This document shows, in pieces, positions 16,643-25,900 of a DNA stretch of 64,000 nt. The notes beneath the pieces were generated by a model. The model saw only the letters and a program-made list of their open reading frames with translations, was not told the DNA's origin and did not search any database. The stretch comes from JAKSPM01 sp964450645 (GTDB taxonomy: Bacteria; Bacillota; Clostridia; Oscillospirales; Oscillospiraceae): positions 6,719 to 70,718 of the forward strand of contig CAYVEB010000004.1 in the NCBI GenBank assembly GCA_964450645.1. Reading direction: 5' to 3'. Position 1 is the stretch's first letter, and the number at the start of each line of letters is the position of its first letter. The position numbers and the translations under genes were made by a program.

Positions 16643-16671
16643 ATCATAGCATTTGTGCCAAATTGTGTCAA
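16643..16671 (-). promoter_or_regulatory. Consensus sigma-A promoter of cysE-cysS
   Basis: On the minus strand a perfect TTGACA (16671-16666), 17 bases, TATGAT (16648-16643). The -35 box shares bases with the stop codon of pgsA (TGA at 16670-16668), so the promoter begins inside the upstream gene. Confidence 0.9.
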
Positions 16672-17210
16672 TCCGTTTTTTTCGCACGGAACACATCCAG
16701 ATTCCTCGCGAAATACTCGACGCCAGACACCACCGTCGTGACCACGATGATCCCGATGACCGCCCAGTCCAGCACGGCGGACTTTCCCCAGAATACCAGC
16801 CACACGCACAGGCTCACCATGGTGGCCGCCGTCTTGATCTTGCCGGACCAACCGGCCGCGATCACCCTGCCCTGGCCCACCGCAATCAGCCGCAGCCCGG
16901 TCACTGCAAACTCCCTCGTCAGCACCACCATCAGCGCCCACGCGGGGAACACGCCCCATGCGCAAAAGATACACATAGCCGAAATCACCAGCAGCTTATC
17001 CGCCAGCGGATCGAGGAATTTGCCGAGATCAGACACTTGGTTGTACTTTCTGGCAATATATCCGTCCACAAAATCGGTCACGCTGGCCAAAATGAACACC
17101 GCCAGCGCGGCATAGGTCAGCGACGTGTTCGTGCGTCCCAGTTCCATGCAGACCATAAACACCGGGATCAGCGCAATCCGCACCAGGGTAATTTTACTTG
17201 CAGTCGTCAT
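16668..17210 (-). CDS. pgsA: CDP-diacylglycerol--glycerol-3-phosphate 3-phosphatidyltransferase
   Basis: Integral membrane CDP-alcohol phosphatidyltransferase (180 residues) that makes phosphatidylglycerol phosphate. The signature D-G-x2-A-R-x8-G-x3-D-x3-D appears as 'DGYIARKYNQVSDLGKFLDPLADK'-type sequence starting near residue 48. Several hydrophobic helices follow. Its ATG overlaps the rimO stop (ATGA). It is the last gene of the DUF1385-prmC-recA-recX-rimO-pgsA chain. Confidence 0.95.
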   Translation of the reverse strand: MTTASKITLVRIALIPVFMVCMELGRTNTSLTYAALAVFILASVTDFVDGYIARKYNQVSDLGKFLDPLADKLLVISAMCIFCAWGVFPAWALMVVLTREFAVTGLRLIAVGQGRVIAAGWSGKIKTAATMVSLCVWLVFWGKSAVLDWAVIGIIVVTTVVSGVEYFARNLDVFRAKKTD

Positions 17211-18544
17211 CGTGCAACCTCCTTAGCCGTACCAGATAGATCGCCGCCGGATACGGCTTCGATCTTTACCTTCGCAAAACTGCCCGCAGGCACCGGTTCG
17301 TCCGCCGTGAACCAGACCCGCCCGTCGATATCCGGCGAGTCGGCGTAGGAGCGGCCAAAATAGCGCCCCTCATCCGCGTCGTAGCCGTCGCAAAGGATTT
17401 CCATGGTCGTGCCGATTTTCTCGGCGTTTTGCTCATCCATGATCCGCGACTGCATCTCTTCGATCAGCTCCGCGCGGTGGCGGGCCACTTCCTCGTCCGG
17501 GTATTCCATCTCGGCCGCGGGAGTCCCTTCCTCAGGGCTAAACACAAACGCGCCCACGCGCTCAAGCCGGAACTCCTTGAGCCATTGGCACAGCTCCTCA
17601 AATTCCGCCTCGCCCTCTCCGGGCAGGCCGCAGATCAAACTGGTCCGCAGGACAAGGCCGGGGATCCGCGCGCGCAGCTTGCGGAACAGGTCCGACAGAT
17701 ATTGCTTATCGCCCCGCCGGTTCATGCGCTTTAAAATTGCATCATTGACATGCTGGATCGGCAAGTCGATGTATTTGACGATCTTCTCCTCCGAGGCAAT
17801 GACGTCGATCAGTTCATCCGTCATGACCTCCGGATACAGATAGTGGACACGAATCCAGCGCAGTTTGTCGATTTGGCACAGCTGCCGCAGCAGTTCGGGC
17901 AGCAACTTTCTATGTCCCGGCAGATCCACGCCGTAGAGCGTTGTGTCCTGCGCCACCACGATCAGCTCCCGCACGCCGCCGGCCGCCAGCTCCCGCGCCT
18001 CCTGCAAAACGCGCTCCATGGGTCTGCTGCGATAGCGCCCCCGCAGCTGGGGGATCACACAGTAGGCGCAGCGGTTGCTGCAGCCCTCGGCAATTTTTAA
18101 GTAGGCATAGTGCCGCGGCGTGGTCAAAATTCTGCCGCACTCCGGAACCTCGGCGTCGACGCTGTCCATCTGGTTCACGCTCTGCCCGCGCAAGACGGCC
18201 TTCGCCGCGGCGGCGATGGCGTAATAGCTGCCCGTGCCCAGGATTCCGTCCACTTCCGGCATCTCGCGCAAAATCTCCTCCCGATAGCGCTGGGCTAGGC
18301 AGCCGGTGACCAAAATTTTCCCGACGCGGCCCTCCTCCTTCAGCTTGCCCACGGCAAGAATGTGGTCGATGGCCTCGGATTTGGCCGAGTCAATAAACCC
18401 GCAGGTGTTGATCACCGCCAGATCCGCCCCGTCCACATCGGGCAAGATCCGGTATCCCGCCTCCCGCAGGCGGAACATCATCTGCTCGCAGTCCACCTGA
18501 TTTTTTGCACACCCAAGGGAAATAAATCCCACGGTATTCGTCAT
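17207..18544 (-). CDS. rimO: Ribosomal protein S12 methylthiotransferase RimO
   Basis: Radical SAM methylthiotransferase (445 residues) that adds a methylthio group to Asp88 of ribosomal protein S12. The N-terminal MTTase domain shows 'SLGCAKNQVDCE' and 'NTCGFIDSA'; the radical SAM cluster motif is 'CSNRCAYC'; a C-terminal TRAM domain ends the protein. The 'GCAKNQVD' form and S12-type 'GFIDSAK' separate it from MiaB, which is encoded separately at 56170-57582. Both ends overlap neighbours by ATGA. Confidence 0.95.
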   Translation of the reverse strand: MTNTVGFISLGCAKNQVDCEQMMFRLREAGYRILPDVDGADLAVINTCGFIDSAKSEAIDHILAVGKLKEEGRVGKILVTGCLAQRYREEILREMPEVDGILGTGSYYAIAAAAKAVLRGQSVNQMDSVDAEVPECGRILTTPRHYAYLKIAEGCSNRCAYCVIPQLRGRYRSRPMERVLQEARELAAGGVRELIVVAQDTTLYGVDLPGHRKLLPELLRQLCQIDKLRWIRVHYLYPEVMTDELIDVIASEEKIVKYIDLPIQHVNDAILKRMNRRGDKQYLSDLFRKLRARIPGLVLRTSLICGLPGEGEAEFEELCQWLKEFRLERVGAFVFSPEEGTPAAEMEYPDEEVARHRAELIEEMQSRIMDEQNAEKIGTTMEILCDGYDADEGRYFGRSYADSPDIDGRVWFTADEPVPAGSFAKVKIEAVSGGDLSGTAKEVAR

Positions 18545-19143
18545 AGTTCGTCCTCCAAATCATCTTCCTCATCCCATTGTACGCGGGCCAGTGCCGCTTT
18601 GATCTCGGAATAGCTGTAACCCCGGCGCAGCAGCGCGTCCACCGCCCGTTTGACGCTTTTCGCGTCCGTCCCCCGCAGCTTTTGCGCGAGAAACCGGTCG
18701 ATGGCGTCGGACATATCGGGAATTTGGGCCAGGGCATCGTCCCAGTACTCCCTGGGAATTTGCTTTTCATAGAGCATCTGCCGGATGCGCGCCCGGCCGT
18801 AGCCCCGGCGCACGCCCCGCTGGACAATCTGCCGCGCGGTGCGCTCGTCGTCGAGCAGCTGCAAATCCTCCAGCCACCGCACCGCGTCGTCCGCGTCGCC
18901 CGGCTTTTCGCCCTTGGCAACCAGCCGCCGCCGCAGATCCCGCTTGGACACGTCGCCGGCCGCCAAAATCCGCGCCGCCCGGTTCTTGGCCGACGCCGCG
19001 CCGATCGTCCGCTCTAGGCGCGCCATCGCGTCTTCGTCCAGCTCCATCCCGGAATACAGCCCCAGGTCAGCCACCACCGTCGGATAGACCATCCTCCGGC
19101 TGCCGTCGTCAAAAACCAGGCGCACCCGGCCCGCCTGGGACAT
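18541..19143 (-). CDS. recX: Recombination regulator RecX
   Basis: A RecX protein of about 200 residues, which modulates RecA filaments. Helical repeats such as 'LRRRLVAKGEKPGDADDAVRWLEDLQLLDDERTARQIVQRG' type and 'GYGRARIRQMLYEKQIP' are typical. The exact start is uncertain: ATG at 19143 gives a start 7 bases after the recA stop, but in-frame ATGs at 19170 and 19179 overlap recA and none has a strong ribosome site. Its stop overlaps the rimO start (ATGA). The position directly after recA supports the assignment. Confidence 0.9.
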   Translation of the reverse strand: MSQAGRVRLVFDDGSRRMVYPTVVADLGLYSGMELDEDAMARLERTIGAASAKNRAARILAAGDVSKRDLRRRLVAKGEKPGDADDAVRWLEDLQLLDDERTARQIVQRGVRRGYGRARIRQMLYEKQIPREYWDDALAQIPDMSDAIDRFLAQKLRGTDAKSVKRAVDALLRRGYSYSEIKAALARVQWDEEDDLEDEL

Positions 19144-19150
19144 GGTTTTT

Positions 19151-20272
19151 TCAATTCTCAAAAGGGTCATCCGTGTCATCGCTAAAATCGTCCGCCTCCA
19201 CATCCACGGGCTTGGACGCCTTCTTCGGCATAATCTTTTTTTGCATCTGCCGGTCCTTGAGCAGCTCGCGCACCTTGGCCTCCATCTCGTCGGCAATCTC
19301 CGGGTGATCCATCAGATATTGCTTGGCGTTCTCCTTTCCCTGGCCGATACGCTCGTCTCCGATGGAGAACCAGCTGCCGGATTTGTGAATCAGATCGAAA
19401 TCCACCGCCATGTCCAGCAGTTCGCCAAACCTGGAGATGCCCTCGCCGTACATGATGTCAAAATACGCCTCGCGGAACGGGGGTGCCACCTTGTTCTTGA
19501 TAACCTTGACGCGGGTCTTGTTGCCAACCACTTCTCCGCCGACCTTGATGGCCTCCTGCTTGCGCACATCCAGGCGGATCGTGGAGTAGAATTTCAACGC
19601 CTGGCCGCCGGTGGTCGTCTCCGGGTTGCCGTACACAATACCGATCTTCATCCGAAGCTGGTTGATAAAGATAACCATACACTTGGTCTTGGACACACTG
19701 CCGGTCAGCTTCCGCAGAGCCTGGCTCATGAGCCTGGCCTGGATGCCCATGGAGCTGTCGCCCATCTCGCCCTCAATTTCCGCACGGGGGGTCAGCGCCG
19801 CGACCGAGTCCACCACGATCACGTCCACCGCGCCCGAGCGCACCAGCGCGTCCACAATCTCCAGCGCCTGCTCGCCGGTGTCCGGCTGGGAGACCAGCAT
19901 GGAGTCGATGTCCACGCCGATGGCCGCCGCGTACGCCGGGTCGAGCGCGTGCTCTGCGTCGACAAAGGCCACCTCGCCGCCCTGTTTCTGCGCCTGGGCC
20001 ACCACGTGCAGCGCCAGCGTCGTCTTGCCGGAGGATTCCGGCCCAAAGATCTCAATAATTCTGCCCTTCGGCAGGCCGCCCACGCCCAGCGCCGCGTCCA
20101 GCGACAATGAGCCTGTGGAAATCACTTCCACATTCATATTCGGGCGTTCGCCCATGCGCATGATGACGCCCTTTCCGTGGTCCTTTTCCAGCTGACGGAT
20201 CGCGGTTTCCAGGGCCTTCTTGCGGTCTTCCGCGGGCGCCGGTGCCTCATATGCGGGTTTCTTGCTAGCCAT
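19151..20272 (-). CDS. recA: Recombinase RecA
   Basis: RecA, 373 residues, for homologous recombination and SOS induction. Walker A 'GPESSGKTTLALH', the L1/L2 region with 'GDSSMGIQARLMSQALRKL' and 'INQLRMKIGIVYGNPETTTGG' are diagnostic. The C-terminal tail is acidic. The ATG at 20272 is preferred over one at 20281 because AGAGGATG precedes it at normal spacing; it overlaps the prmC 3' end by 8 bases. No SOS box was recognised nearby, and the gene appears to depend on the upstream operon promoter. Confidence 0.98.
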   Translation of the reverse strand: MASKKPAYEAPAPAEDRKKALETAIRQLEKDHGKGVIMRMGERPNMNVEVISTGSLSLDAALGVGGLPKGRIIEIFGPESSGKTTLALHVVAQAQKQGGEVAFVDAEHALDPAYAAAIGVDIDSMLVSQPDTGEQALEIVDALVRSGAVDVIVVDSVAALTPRAEIEGEMGDSSMGIQARLMSQALRKLTGSVSKTKCMVIFINQLRMKIGIVYGNPETTTGGQALKFYSTIRLDVRKQEAIKVGGEVVGNKTRVKVIKNKVAPPFREAYFDIMYGEGISRFGELLDMAVDFDLIHKSGSWFSIGDERIGQGKENAKQYLMDHPEIADEMEAKVRELLKDRQMQKKIMPKKASKPVDVEADDFSDDTDDPFEN

Positions 20273-21143
20273 AGTATTCATCCTCTTTCTTCCGCGCCGC
20301 TACCGCGCGGATGATCTGTGCCGCGTCGTTTTTCCATTCCAAAACCGTAAAGCCGTGCCGCTCCAGCAGCCGCCCGACCTCCCCGTGCTGCCCCATGCCG
20401 AATTCCAGGCACAATATCCCGCCAGGGCGCAGCGCAGGCGAAAAATTCTGCAAAATCGCCCGGTAGAAATCCAGACCGTCCTCCCCGCCGTCCAGCGCCA
20501 GATGAGGCTCGTAGTCCCGGACGGAGGGCTGCAGCCCGGCCATCTCCGGTCCGGCCACGTAGGGCGGATTGGAAACGATCAGATCGAACGTTCCCAAAAA
20601 TTTGCTCGCCGGCCGGCGCACGTCAATTTCCATGCAGTTGACCCGCCCGGACAGCTTCTGCCCCAAAATATTGCGCTTGGCCACCCGCAGCGCCGCCTGG
20701 GAGACATCCCCCAGCGTCACCCGCGCGTCCTTCACCCGCCGCGCCACGGCCAGCCCGATGCAGCCGGAGCCGGTACACAGATCCAAAACCCTGGGGTTGG
20801 TTTCTGCGTCCTGGGCGTAGCGGATGGCCAGTTCCGTCACCGCCGCGGTGTCGTTGCGCGGGATCAGCACGTCGGGCGTGACCTCCAATTCCATCCCGTA
20901 AAAACTCCAAACGCCGATTATGTAGGCCAGCGGTTCGCCCCGCATGGCCCGGCGCAGATATTCCGCCATCTTGCGGCAAACCGTCTGCGGCGCGTACACG
21001 TCCCGCTTTGCGAGGATTTCTTCCGCGCTGCGGCCGGACGCCGCGCACAGCAGCTCCCGCGCCACGCCGCCCGCCGCCTCGCCTTCCGCCGGCAGCAGCG
21101 CCCTGCGCGCTTCAAGGTACAAGGCCGCGTAGGTCTTTACCAT
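20265..21143 (-). CDS. prmC: Peptide chain release factor N5-glutamine methyltransferase
   Basis: PrmC/HemK, 292 residues, which methylates the GGQ glutamine of release factors using SAM. The SAM motif I 'VLDLCTGSGCIGLAVA' and the catalytic 'SNPPYV' are present. In many Clostridia prmC follows a DUF1385 gene, as here, with a 7-base overlap. prfA itself is not in the window. Confidence 0.95.
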   Translation of the reverse strand: MVKTYAALYLEARRALLPAEGEAAGGVARELLCAASGRSAEEILAKRDVYAPQTVCRKMAEYLRRAMRGEPLAYIIGVWSFYGMELEVTPDVLIPRNDTAAVTELAIRYAQDAETNPRVLDLCTGSGCIGLAVARRVKDARVTLGDVSQAALRVAKRNILGQKLSGRVNCMEIDVRRPASKFLGTFDLIVSNPPYVAGPEMAGLQPSVRDYEPHLALDGGEDGLDFYRAILQNFSPALRPGGILCLEFGMGQHGEVGRLLERHGFTVLEWKNDAAQIIRAVAARKKEDEYYG

Positions 21144-22138
21144 CGATCGCTCCCCTCTTGCTCAGGAATGACCAGCTTCAGCGCCTCAATGGCACATTCC
21201 ATCATGCCGTCGTCCGGCTCGCGGGTTGTAAAGTTTTGCAGCCACACGCCCGGGGCGGTGAGGATCCGGGTCAGCCAGTTGTCGTGCCGGCCCACAAAGC
21301 GGTTAATCTCATAGGTGATAGACACCACCAGGGGCAGCAGCACCAAAATCTTCACCGCCATCATCAGCAGATTGAACACAATTCGGTTGCTCTCCCGCAG
21401 CGCCGCAAAAAAACCGATTCTCAGCAGCAGCGTGTTGGCCGGGACAAACACCAGAATCGAAATCGCCATCACCACAAACAAAAAGCTGGTTCCGCAGCGC
21501 GGATGCTTGCGCGTCTGTTTGCGGACGTTCTCCACCGTCAGCGGCAGCCGCGCCTCATAGCAGCGGATGGCCTTGTGCTCCGCGCCGTGGTAGGAGAACA
21601 CCCGCTTCATGTCCTTCATCTGCGACACCAAAATCAAATAGCCCAAGAACAGCCCCACCCGGATCACGCCTTCCAGCAGATTCTTCGCCAGCACGGAGAA
21701 CCCCAGCCACGCCTCCAGCGCGTCGCCAATCAAAATCGGCAGCAGGAAAAACAGCGCCACCGAGAATAAAATACCCAAAAACGCCGAAACATAAATCAGC
21801 CCCTGGGCAAATTTTTCCGAACCCATCTTCTTTTCCAGCCAGGCGTCAAATTTCGACTGGTTCTCCTTGGTATCCTCCTCGTCCATCACGAAGTCCGCCG
21901 AGTACATCAGCGCCCGCACGCCGCTCACCATGGACGCACAAAAGCTGACCACGCCCCGCAGTAGGGGCCATTTTTGGATCCGCAGCTGCTTGACCGGCTC
22001 CACTTTCGTCACCAGTTCGCCCTTCGATCGCACCACCACAGACTGCTTCTCCGGCCCGCGCATCATAATCCCCTCGATCAGTGCCTGGCCGCCGATCATC
22101 GTTTTAAATTTTTCCTGGCTTTGTTCCTTGTTCGCCAT
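21137..22138 (-). CDS. DUF1385 family membrane protein
   Basis: A 333-residue protein of the DUF1385 family, predicted to be a polytopic membrane protein of unknown function that is usually encoded next to prmC or rpmE. Family marks are 'GGQALIEGIMMRGP' near the N-terminus and 'YHGAEHKAIRCYE' with 'HPRCGTSF' in the centre (conserved His/Cys residues that could bind a metal). Four or more hydrophobic segments lie between about residues 105 and 290. The ATG at 22138 has GAGG upstream; 37 further codons upstream in frame are rejected. Confidence 0.85.
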   Translation of the reverse strand: MANKEQSQEKFKTMIGGQALIEGIMMRGPEKQSVVVRSKGELVTKVEPVKQLRIQKWPLLRGVVSFCASMVSGVRALMYSADFVMDEEDTKENQSKFDAWLEKKMGSEKFAQGLIYVSAFLGILFSVALFFLLPILIGDALEAWLGFSVLAKNLLEGVIRVGLFLGYLILVSQMKDMKRVFSYHGAEHKAIRCYEARLPLTVENVRKQTRKHPRCGTSFLFVVMAISILVFVPANTLLLRIGFFAALRESNRIVFNLLMMAVKILVLLPLVVSITYEINRFVGRHDNWLTRILTAPGVWLQNFTTREPDDGMMECAIEALKLVIPEQEGSDRW

Positions 22139-22244
22139 CGTAAAAACCTCGCTCGACAAATTGTTGCTTAAAACCTTACAAGGACTCTCCGCGTGTTGGA
22201 AAAGCCCCCGCGATTCTCGCACCTTTCCGGCGCGAAAACGGTCT

Positions 22245-22268
22245 TGCAAACGTCCGCGGGCGTTTGCA
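22245..22268 (-). terminator. Possible weak terminator after the histidine kinase
   Basis: TGCAAACG and CGTTTGCA form a perfect 8-bp stem (22245-22252 with 22261-22268) starting 6 bases after the kinase stop. There is no proper T run, so termination is uncertain. Confidence 0.4.
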
Positions 22269-22273
22269 GATGA

Positions 22274-23706
22274 TTACACCGCTACAATCGGCAGCCGGAT
22301 GGTGACCAGCACGCCGCCGCCCGGCGCGTTGCACAGATCCAGCTCGCCGTTGTGCATGGTGACGATCTCCTCGCACACTGCCAGGCCGATGCCGCTACCG
22401 CGCGCCTTGGAGCTGCCCTTGTAGAATTTTCGCTTGATAAACGGGAACTCGTCNNNNNNNNNNCCGGAATACCGGGGCCGAAATCCCGGATTTGTACGTA
22501 GATGCTCTCCTGATCCGCGTGGATCTCCGCGGTAATCTTTTTCCCCTGCCCGCCGTGCTTGGCGGCGTTGTCCAGGATATTCAAAAAGACCTGCCGGAGC
22601 CGGGCCGCGTCGCAGGCGATTTCGGGGATGTCCTCGTCGTTGGCCAGATAGTCCAGCTCGATCCCCTCCTGTTGCAGGCGGCTGCCGTACATAAACACCG
22701 TGTCTTCAAATTCCGCCCGCAAATCGCACGGAGCCACGTTGAGGGTAAACCGGCCGTCCTGCATCCGGGTGAATTCCAGCAGCTCCTCGACCATCTCCGT
22801 CAGGCGGTGGCTCTCGCGCAAAATAATTTCCATGCCCCGCCGGGTCATGGCCGGGTCGTTCTGCTCCGACGATAAAATCGTCTCACCCCAGCCGGAAATC
22901 GCCGTCAGCGGCGTGCGCAGCTCGTGGGACACTGACGAGATAAACTCGCTTTGCATCTTCTCCGCCTGGCTAATTTTATTGGACATGTCGTTGATCGTCT
23001 CGGCCAGCTCCCCGATCTCGTCTTGATAGTGGGTCTGGATCTGCACGCCGTAGCTGCCGTTGGCAATCCGCCTGGCGGTGGCGTTGATATCCAACACCGG
23101 CAAGACGATCTGGCGGATAAAATAGCGGTTGGTCATAAACACCGCACACAGCAGTAAAATTCCGACCAGCGACAGCAATCCCGCCAGCAGGAAAATCTGC
23201 CGATCCACCAGCCGCAGGCTCGTAATGCACCGGATGACGCCCGCGACTGTCCCGTCCGCCCGTATCACCGGTCCGGACACCGCCATAACGCGCTCCCCCG
23301 TCGCGGAGTTGCTGCCGTGAAAGGGCGCCGTCTCCCGCGCGCGCATCGCGCGGATCAAATCGTCCGTCACCGCCACGGACTTGGGAATCTGCCCGTAGGA
23401 AGTGGATACCAGATTCAAATCCGTATCCACAAACTGCATCTCGATCGTTTCCTTTTCCCGGAAATTGCTGGCGGCATTGGAACAGGCCACGTACAGCTCC
23501 GCGTTGCTCTGATCCAGGTTATTGCTCAAAAAGTTCGTAGTGGCAATCACCTGCGCCTCCAGCTCCGACTCGACGCCGGAGTAGTAATAGGCCGTGATGC
23601 CGATAGTAAACCCCAGCACCGTCAGCACCACCAGCGCGGCGGTGACGCTCACCGTGTTGCGCAGCCAGCGCTTTTGCAATCCGCCGGACCGTTTCGACTT
23701 TTTCAC
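22274..23706 (-). CDS. Sensor histidine kinase (interrupted by assembly gap)
   Basis: A membrane sensor kinase. From the GTG at 23706: a first membrane segment (about 22-42), an extracytoplasmic sensing domain to about 168, a second segment (about 170-191), HAMP, then HisKA with the phospho-accepting His in 'SSVSHELRTPLTAI' (about H261), N box 'LDNAAKHGG' and 'DFGPGIP'. Ten Ns then interrupt the gene. Beyond them the family sequence continues in another frame: 'DEFPFIKRKFYKGSSKARG', 'GSGIGLAV', ending at TAA 22274-22276. The frame break is therefore an artefact of the N count. The response regulator lies 4 bases upstream. Confidence 0.85.
22454..22463. other. Assembly gap (10 Ns)
   Basis: A run of exactly ten Ns inside the histidine kinase gene, probably a fixed-length scaffold placeholder. 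The flanking codons only read in one frame if the true gap is 2, 5, 8 or 11 bases. Confidence 0.95.
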
Positions 23707-23710
23707 GTCC

Positions 23711-24397
23711 CTACAGCCCCCACTTGTATCCAAAGCCCCAGACCGTGGTGATATAAACCGGCTTGGTGCTGTCGTCCTCGACCTTGATGCGCAGCCGGCG
23801 GATGTTCACATCCACAATTTTCAGCTCGCCGTCGTAGTCCTTGCCCCATACGGAGGTGAGAATATCCTCCCGGGACAGCGCCCTGCCCGGATTTTGCATG
23901 AACAATTTCATGATGGCGTATTCCACCTGGGTCAGCTTGATCCGCCGCTCGTTCTTTTCCAGCGTCCGGTTGCGTAAATTCAGCACAAACGGCCCATGGG
24001 TGATCACCTGCGCATCCATCGTTGTGTCGCCGTCCACCCGGCGGTAAAGCGCGTCGATCCGCGCCGTCAGCTCCGCGGGAGAAAAAGGCTTGGTCACATA
24101 GTCGTCCGCGCCGGTCATCAGCCCCGTCACCTTGTCCATCTCCTGGGTTCGGGCGGTGAGCATGATGATTCCAATGGTCTTATTGGTGGCGCGGATGCTG
24201 CGGCAGACCTCGAATCCGTCGATGTCCGGCAGCATGATGTCCAAAATCGCCACGCCAATGTCGGGGTTCTCCTTCAGGCGCTCAAGCGCCTCCATGCCGG
24301 TTCCAGCCTCGATGGCGTCATAACCGGCACGTCTGAGATTGATCACCACAAAGCTGCGGATACTGACCTCGTCCTCCAGAATCAGCACTTTTTTCAT
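23711..24397 (-). CDS. OmpR/PhoB-type response regulator
   Basis: A 228-residue response regulator: receiver domain with the phosphorylated Asp53 in 'VAILDIMLPD', acidic pair in 'LEDE', and 'TKPFSPAEL' with the conserved lysine near 105; then a winged-helix DNA-binding domain ('LTQVEYAIMKLFMQNPGRALSREDIL', 'VDVNIRRLRIKVED'). AGGAGACG precedes the ATG. It pairs with the histidine kinase downstream and follows a lipoprotein gene by 13 bases. The target genes are not known. Confidence 0.95.
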   Translation of the reverse strand: MKKVLILEDEVSIRSFVVINLRRAGYDAIEAGTGMEALERLKENPDIGVAILDIMLPDIDGFEVCRSIRATNKTIGIIMLTARTQEMDKVTGLMTGADDYVTKPFSPAELTARIDALYRRVDGDTTMDAQVITHGPFVLNLRNRTLEKNERRIKLTQVEYAIMKLFMQNPGRALSREDILTSVWGKDYDGELKIVDVNIRRLRIKVEDDSTKPVYITTVWGFGYKWGL

Positions 24398-24410
24398 CGG
24401 TACGTCTCCT

Positions 24411-25694
24411 TCAATTTTCTACTGTAGTCTGATCCGGCCGCAGACGGAACCGCGCCGTCACAGCCTCTTGGGTCAAGCCGCTGTCCGGATAGAGAGCGGC
24501 TGCAAAGGTCACGTTTCCCCTCGTCCCAAGGATAACCGGGCTATCGCTATGGTCGTCCTCGTCGCTAAACGCGTAAATGTCCAGCATCGGCGTCATCTCG
24601 CCGTCGGCTTGCCGCTGATAAAACGTCGTGCAGCGGCTATTCTCCGTCGTTCGGGCGAAAAGATACAAATTCTCGTCCCATCCGCCGGGCAAATTGAAAT
24701 ACCACTGATCGTTCAGATTATAACACGTCAAATATTTTGACACCGTTCTTCCGCCGGCCCGGATTCCCTTCCAGTTCACCAGCGTCACAGCCGCCTCGCT
24801 GCCCTCCAGCAGGCGCGGCTTGACCAGATACGGCAGTTCCATGGCGCCGTCGGCGTCAATATCCGTCAGCGCCCAGCCTGCCGGGATAGGCGGCACGTTC
24901 TTCTCGCCGGTCAGAGAGACCAGCGCGCCGTCCTGGTACCCCAGCACGTCCACGCACTGCGTAGCCTCGTCAATGGTGCCCGTCACAAACACCGCCGGTA
25001 CGCCGCCCTCGATAGTGCCAGTCTGCACCAAGTTGGCCGACTCCGCCAGCGTCATCGTGGACGCCTTGCTGCTCCCCAGCAGCTGGCCGTTGCGCCAGGT
25101 ATACAGCTCCGCAAGCCCGTCCACCTGGTTCGCGTCGCCCCGCAGCACAAACACGTCCTCGCAGCCGTTCTGATCCAGATCCGTCACGGCAAAGCGGTAC
25201 CCGCTCACGGCCAGCACCTCCCTCACCGCGCCGTTTTGCGCGGCGTAAACGCTCAAGCTCTTGGGGACCCCTTCGTTCAGCTGGCGGCTGACCACCATCT
25301 CCGCGCCCTCCAGCCCGTCCACCTCGACGAACTGCACAGAGTCGAAATTGATTCCGTCGCCCTCCAGGCACGCAATCTGGGAGAAGACCGAGCCGGTCCG
25401 CCGGAACACATAAATCTTCAGCGGATGCTCACCCTCCGCCTTGGCGAACACAACCGCTTCATTGATGCCGTCGCCGTCGAGATCCTTCAGCTGCACCGCC
25501 TGGCGGTTCTCGCCGCTGACGGGCGCGCTGTAGGCCGCGGCCGTCATGGCCTCGTCGATGGCCTGCTGCAAATTGTAGTAGTCCTCCGCCTGCTTCGGCA
25601 GCGCCAGCAGCTCGTCGGGCGCGCGCATGAAACAGCCCGACAGCGCCAGCGCCAAGCTCAGCGCCAACGCTAAAATACGCAGTCTTTGTTTCAA
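24411..25694 (-). CDS. Putative lipoprotein with VCBS/FG-GAP-like repeats
   Basis: A 427-residue protein with a lipoprotein signal peptide (lipobox 'LALSGC', cysteine at about residue 21). The mature part contains acidic calcium-type motifs such as 'DLDGDGINEAVV' and 'DLDQNGCEDVFV' and 'DIDADGAMELPY', spaced like blades of an FG-GAP/VCBS beta-propeller. The start is TTG at 25694 with GGGAGGG upstream. It is the first gene of an operon with the two-component system, so it may be a surface-exposed accessory sensor or a regulated surface protein. No defined function is recognised. Confidence 0.75.
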   Translation of the reverse strand: MKQRLRILALALSLALALSGCFMRAPDELLALPKQAEDYYNLQQAIDEAMTAAAYSAPVSGENRQAVQLKDLDGDGINEAVVFAKAEGEHPLKIYVFRRTGSVFSQIACLEGDGINFDSVQFVEVDGLEGAEMVVSRQLNEGVPKSLSVYAAQNGAVREVLAVSGYRFAVTDLDQNGCEDVFVLRGDANQVDGLAELYTWRNGQLLGSSKASTMTLAESANLVQTGTIEGGVPAVFVTGTIDEATQCVDVLGYQDGALVSLTGEKNVPPIPAGWALTDIDADGAMELPYLVKPRLLEGSEAAVTLVNWKGIRAGGRTVSKYLTCYNLNDQWYFNLPGGWDENLYLFARTTENSRCTTFYQRQADGEMTPMLDIYAFSDEDDHSDSPVILGTRGNVTFAAALYPDSGLTQEAVTARFRLRPDQTTVEN

Positions 25695-25846
25695 CGCGAT
25701 TCCCTCCCAACGCTCAGAGCTTCCTCAAGATGATCCCACGCGGTGAAGCGAGATGGTATTCCACCCAGGTTTTCTCCATTCCCGGCAAAGCCGGGGAAAA
25801 ACGGCTTAACGGCTTAAATACAATGTGCTTAAATACAGCGAATAAC

Positions 25847-25867
25847 AGCCGCTTTGCGGCTATTATA
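25847..25867 (-). promoter_or_regulatory. Extended -10 promoter and start-site hairpin of the lipoprotein operon
   Basis: On the minus strand TG-G-TATAAT (25870-25862) is a good extended -10 box, with no convincing -35. Directly after it AGCCGC-AAA-GCGGCT (25861-25847) forms a hairpin at the probable 5' end of the transcript. The remaining stretch 25695-25846 shows a CCCGGC/GCCGGG stem near 25780 and no gene. Confidence 0.5.
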
Positions 25868-25900
25868 CCACAAATCGTTACAAATTGATAGTAGCTTTCC

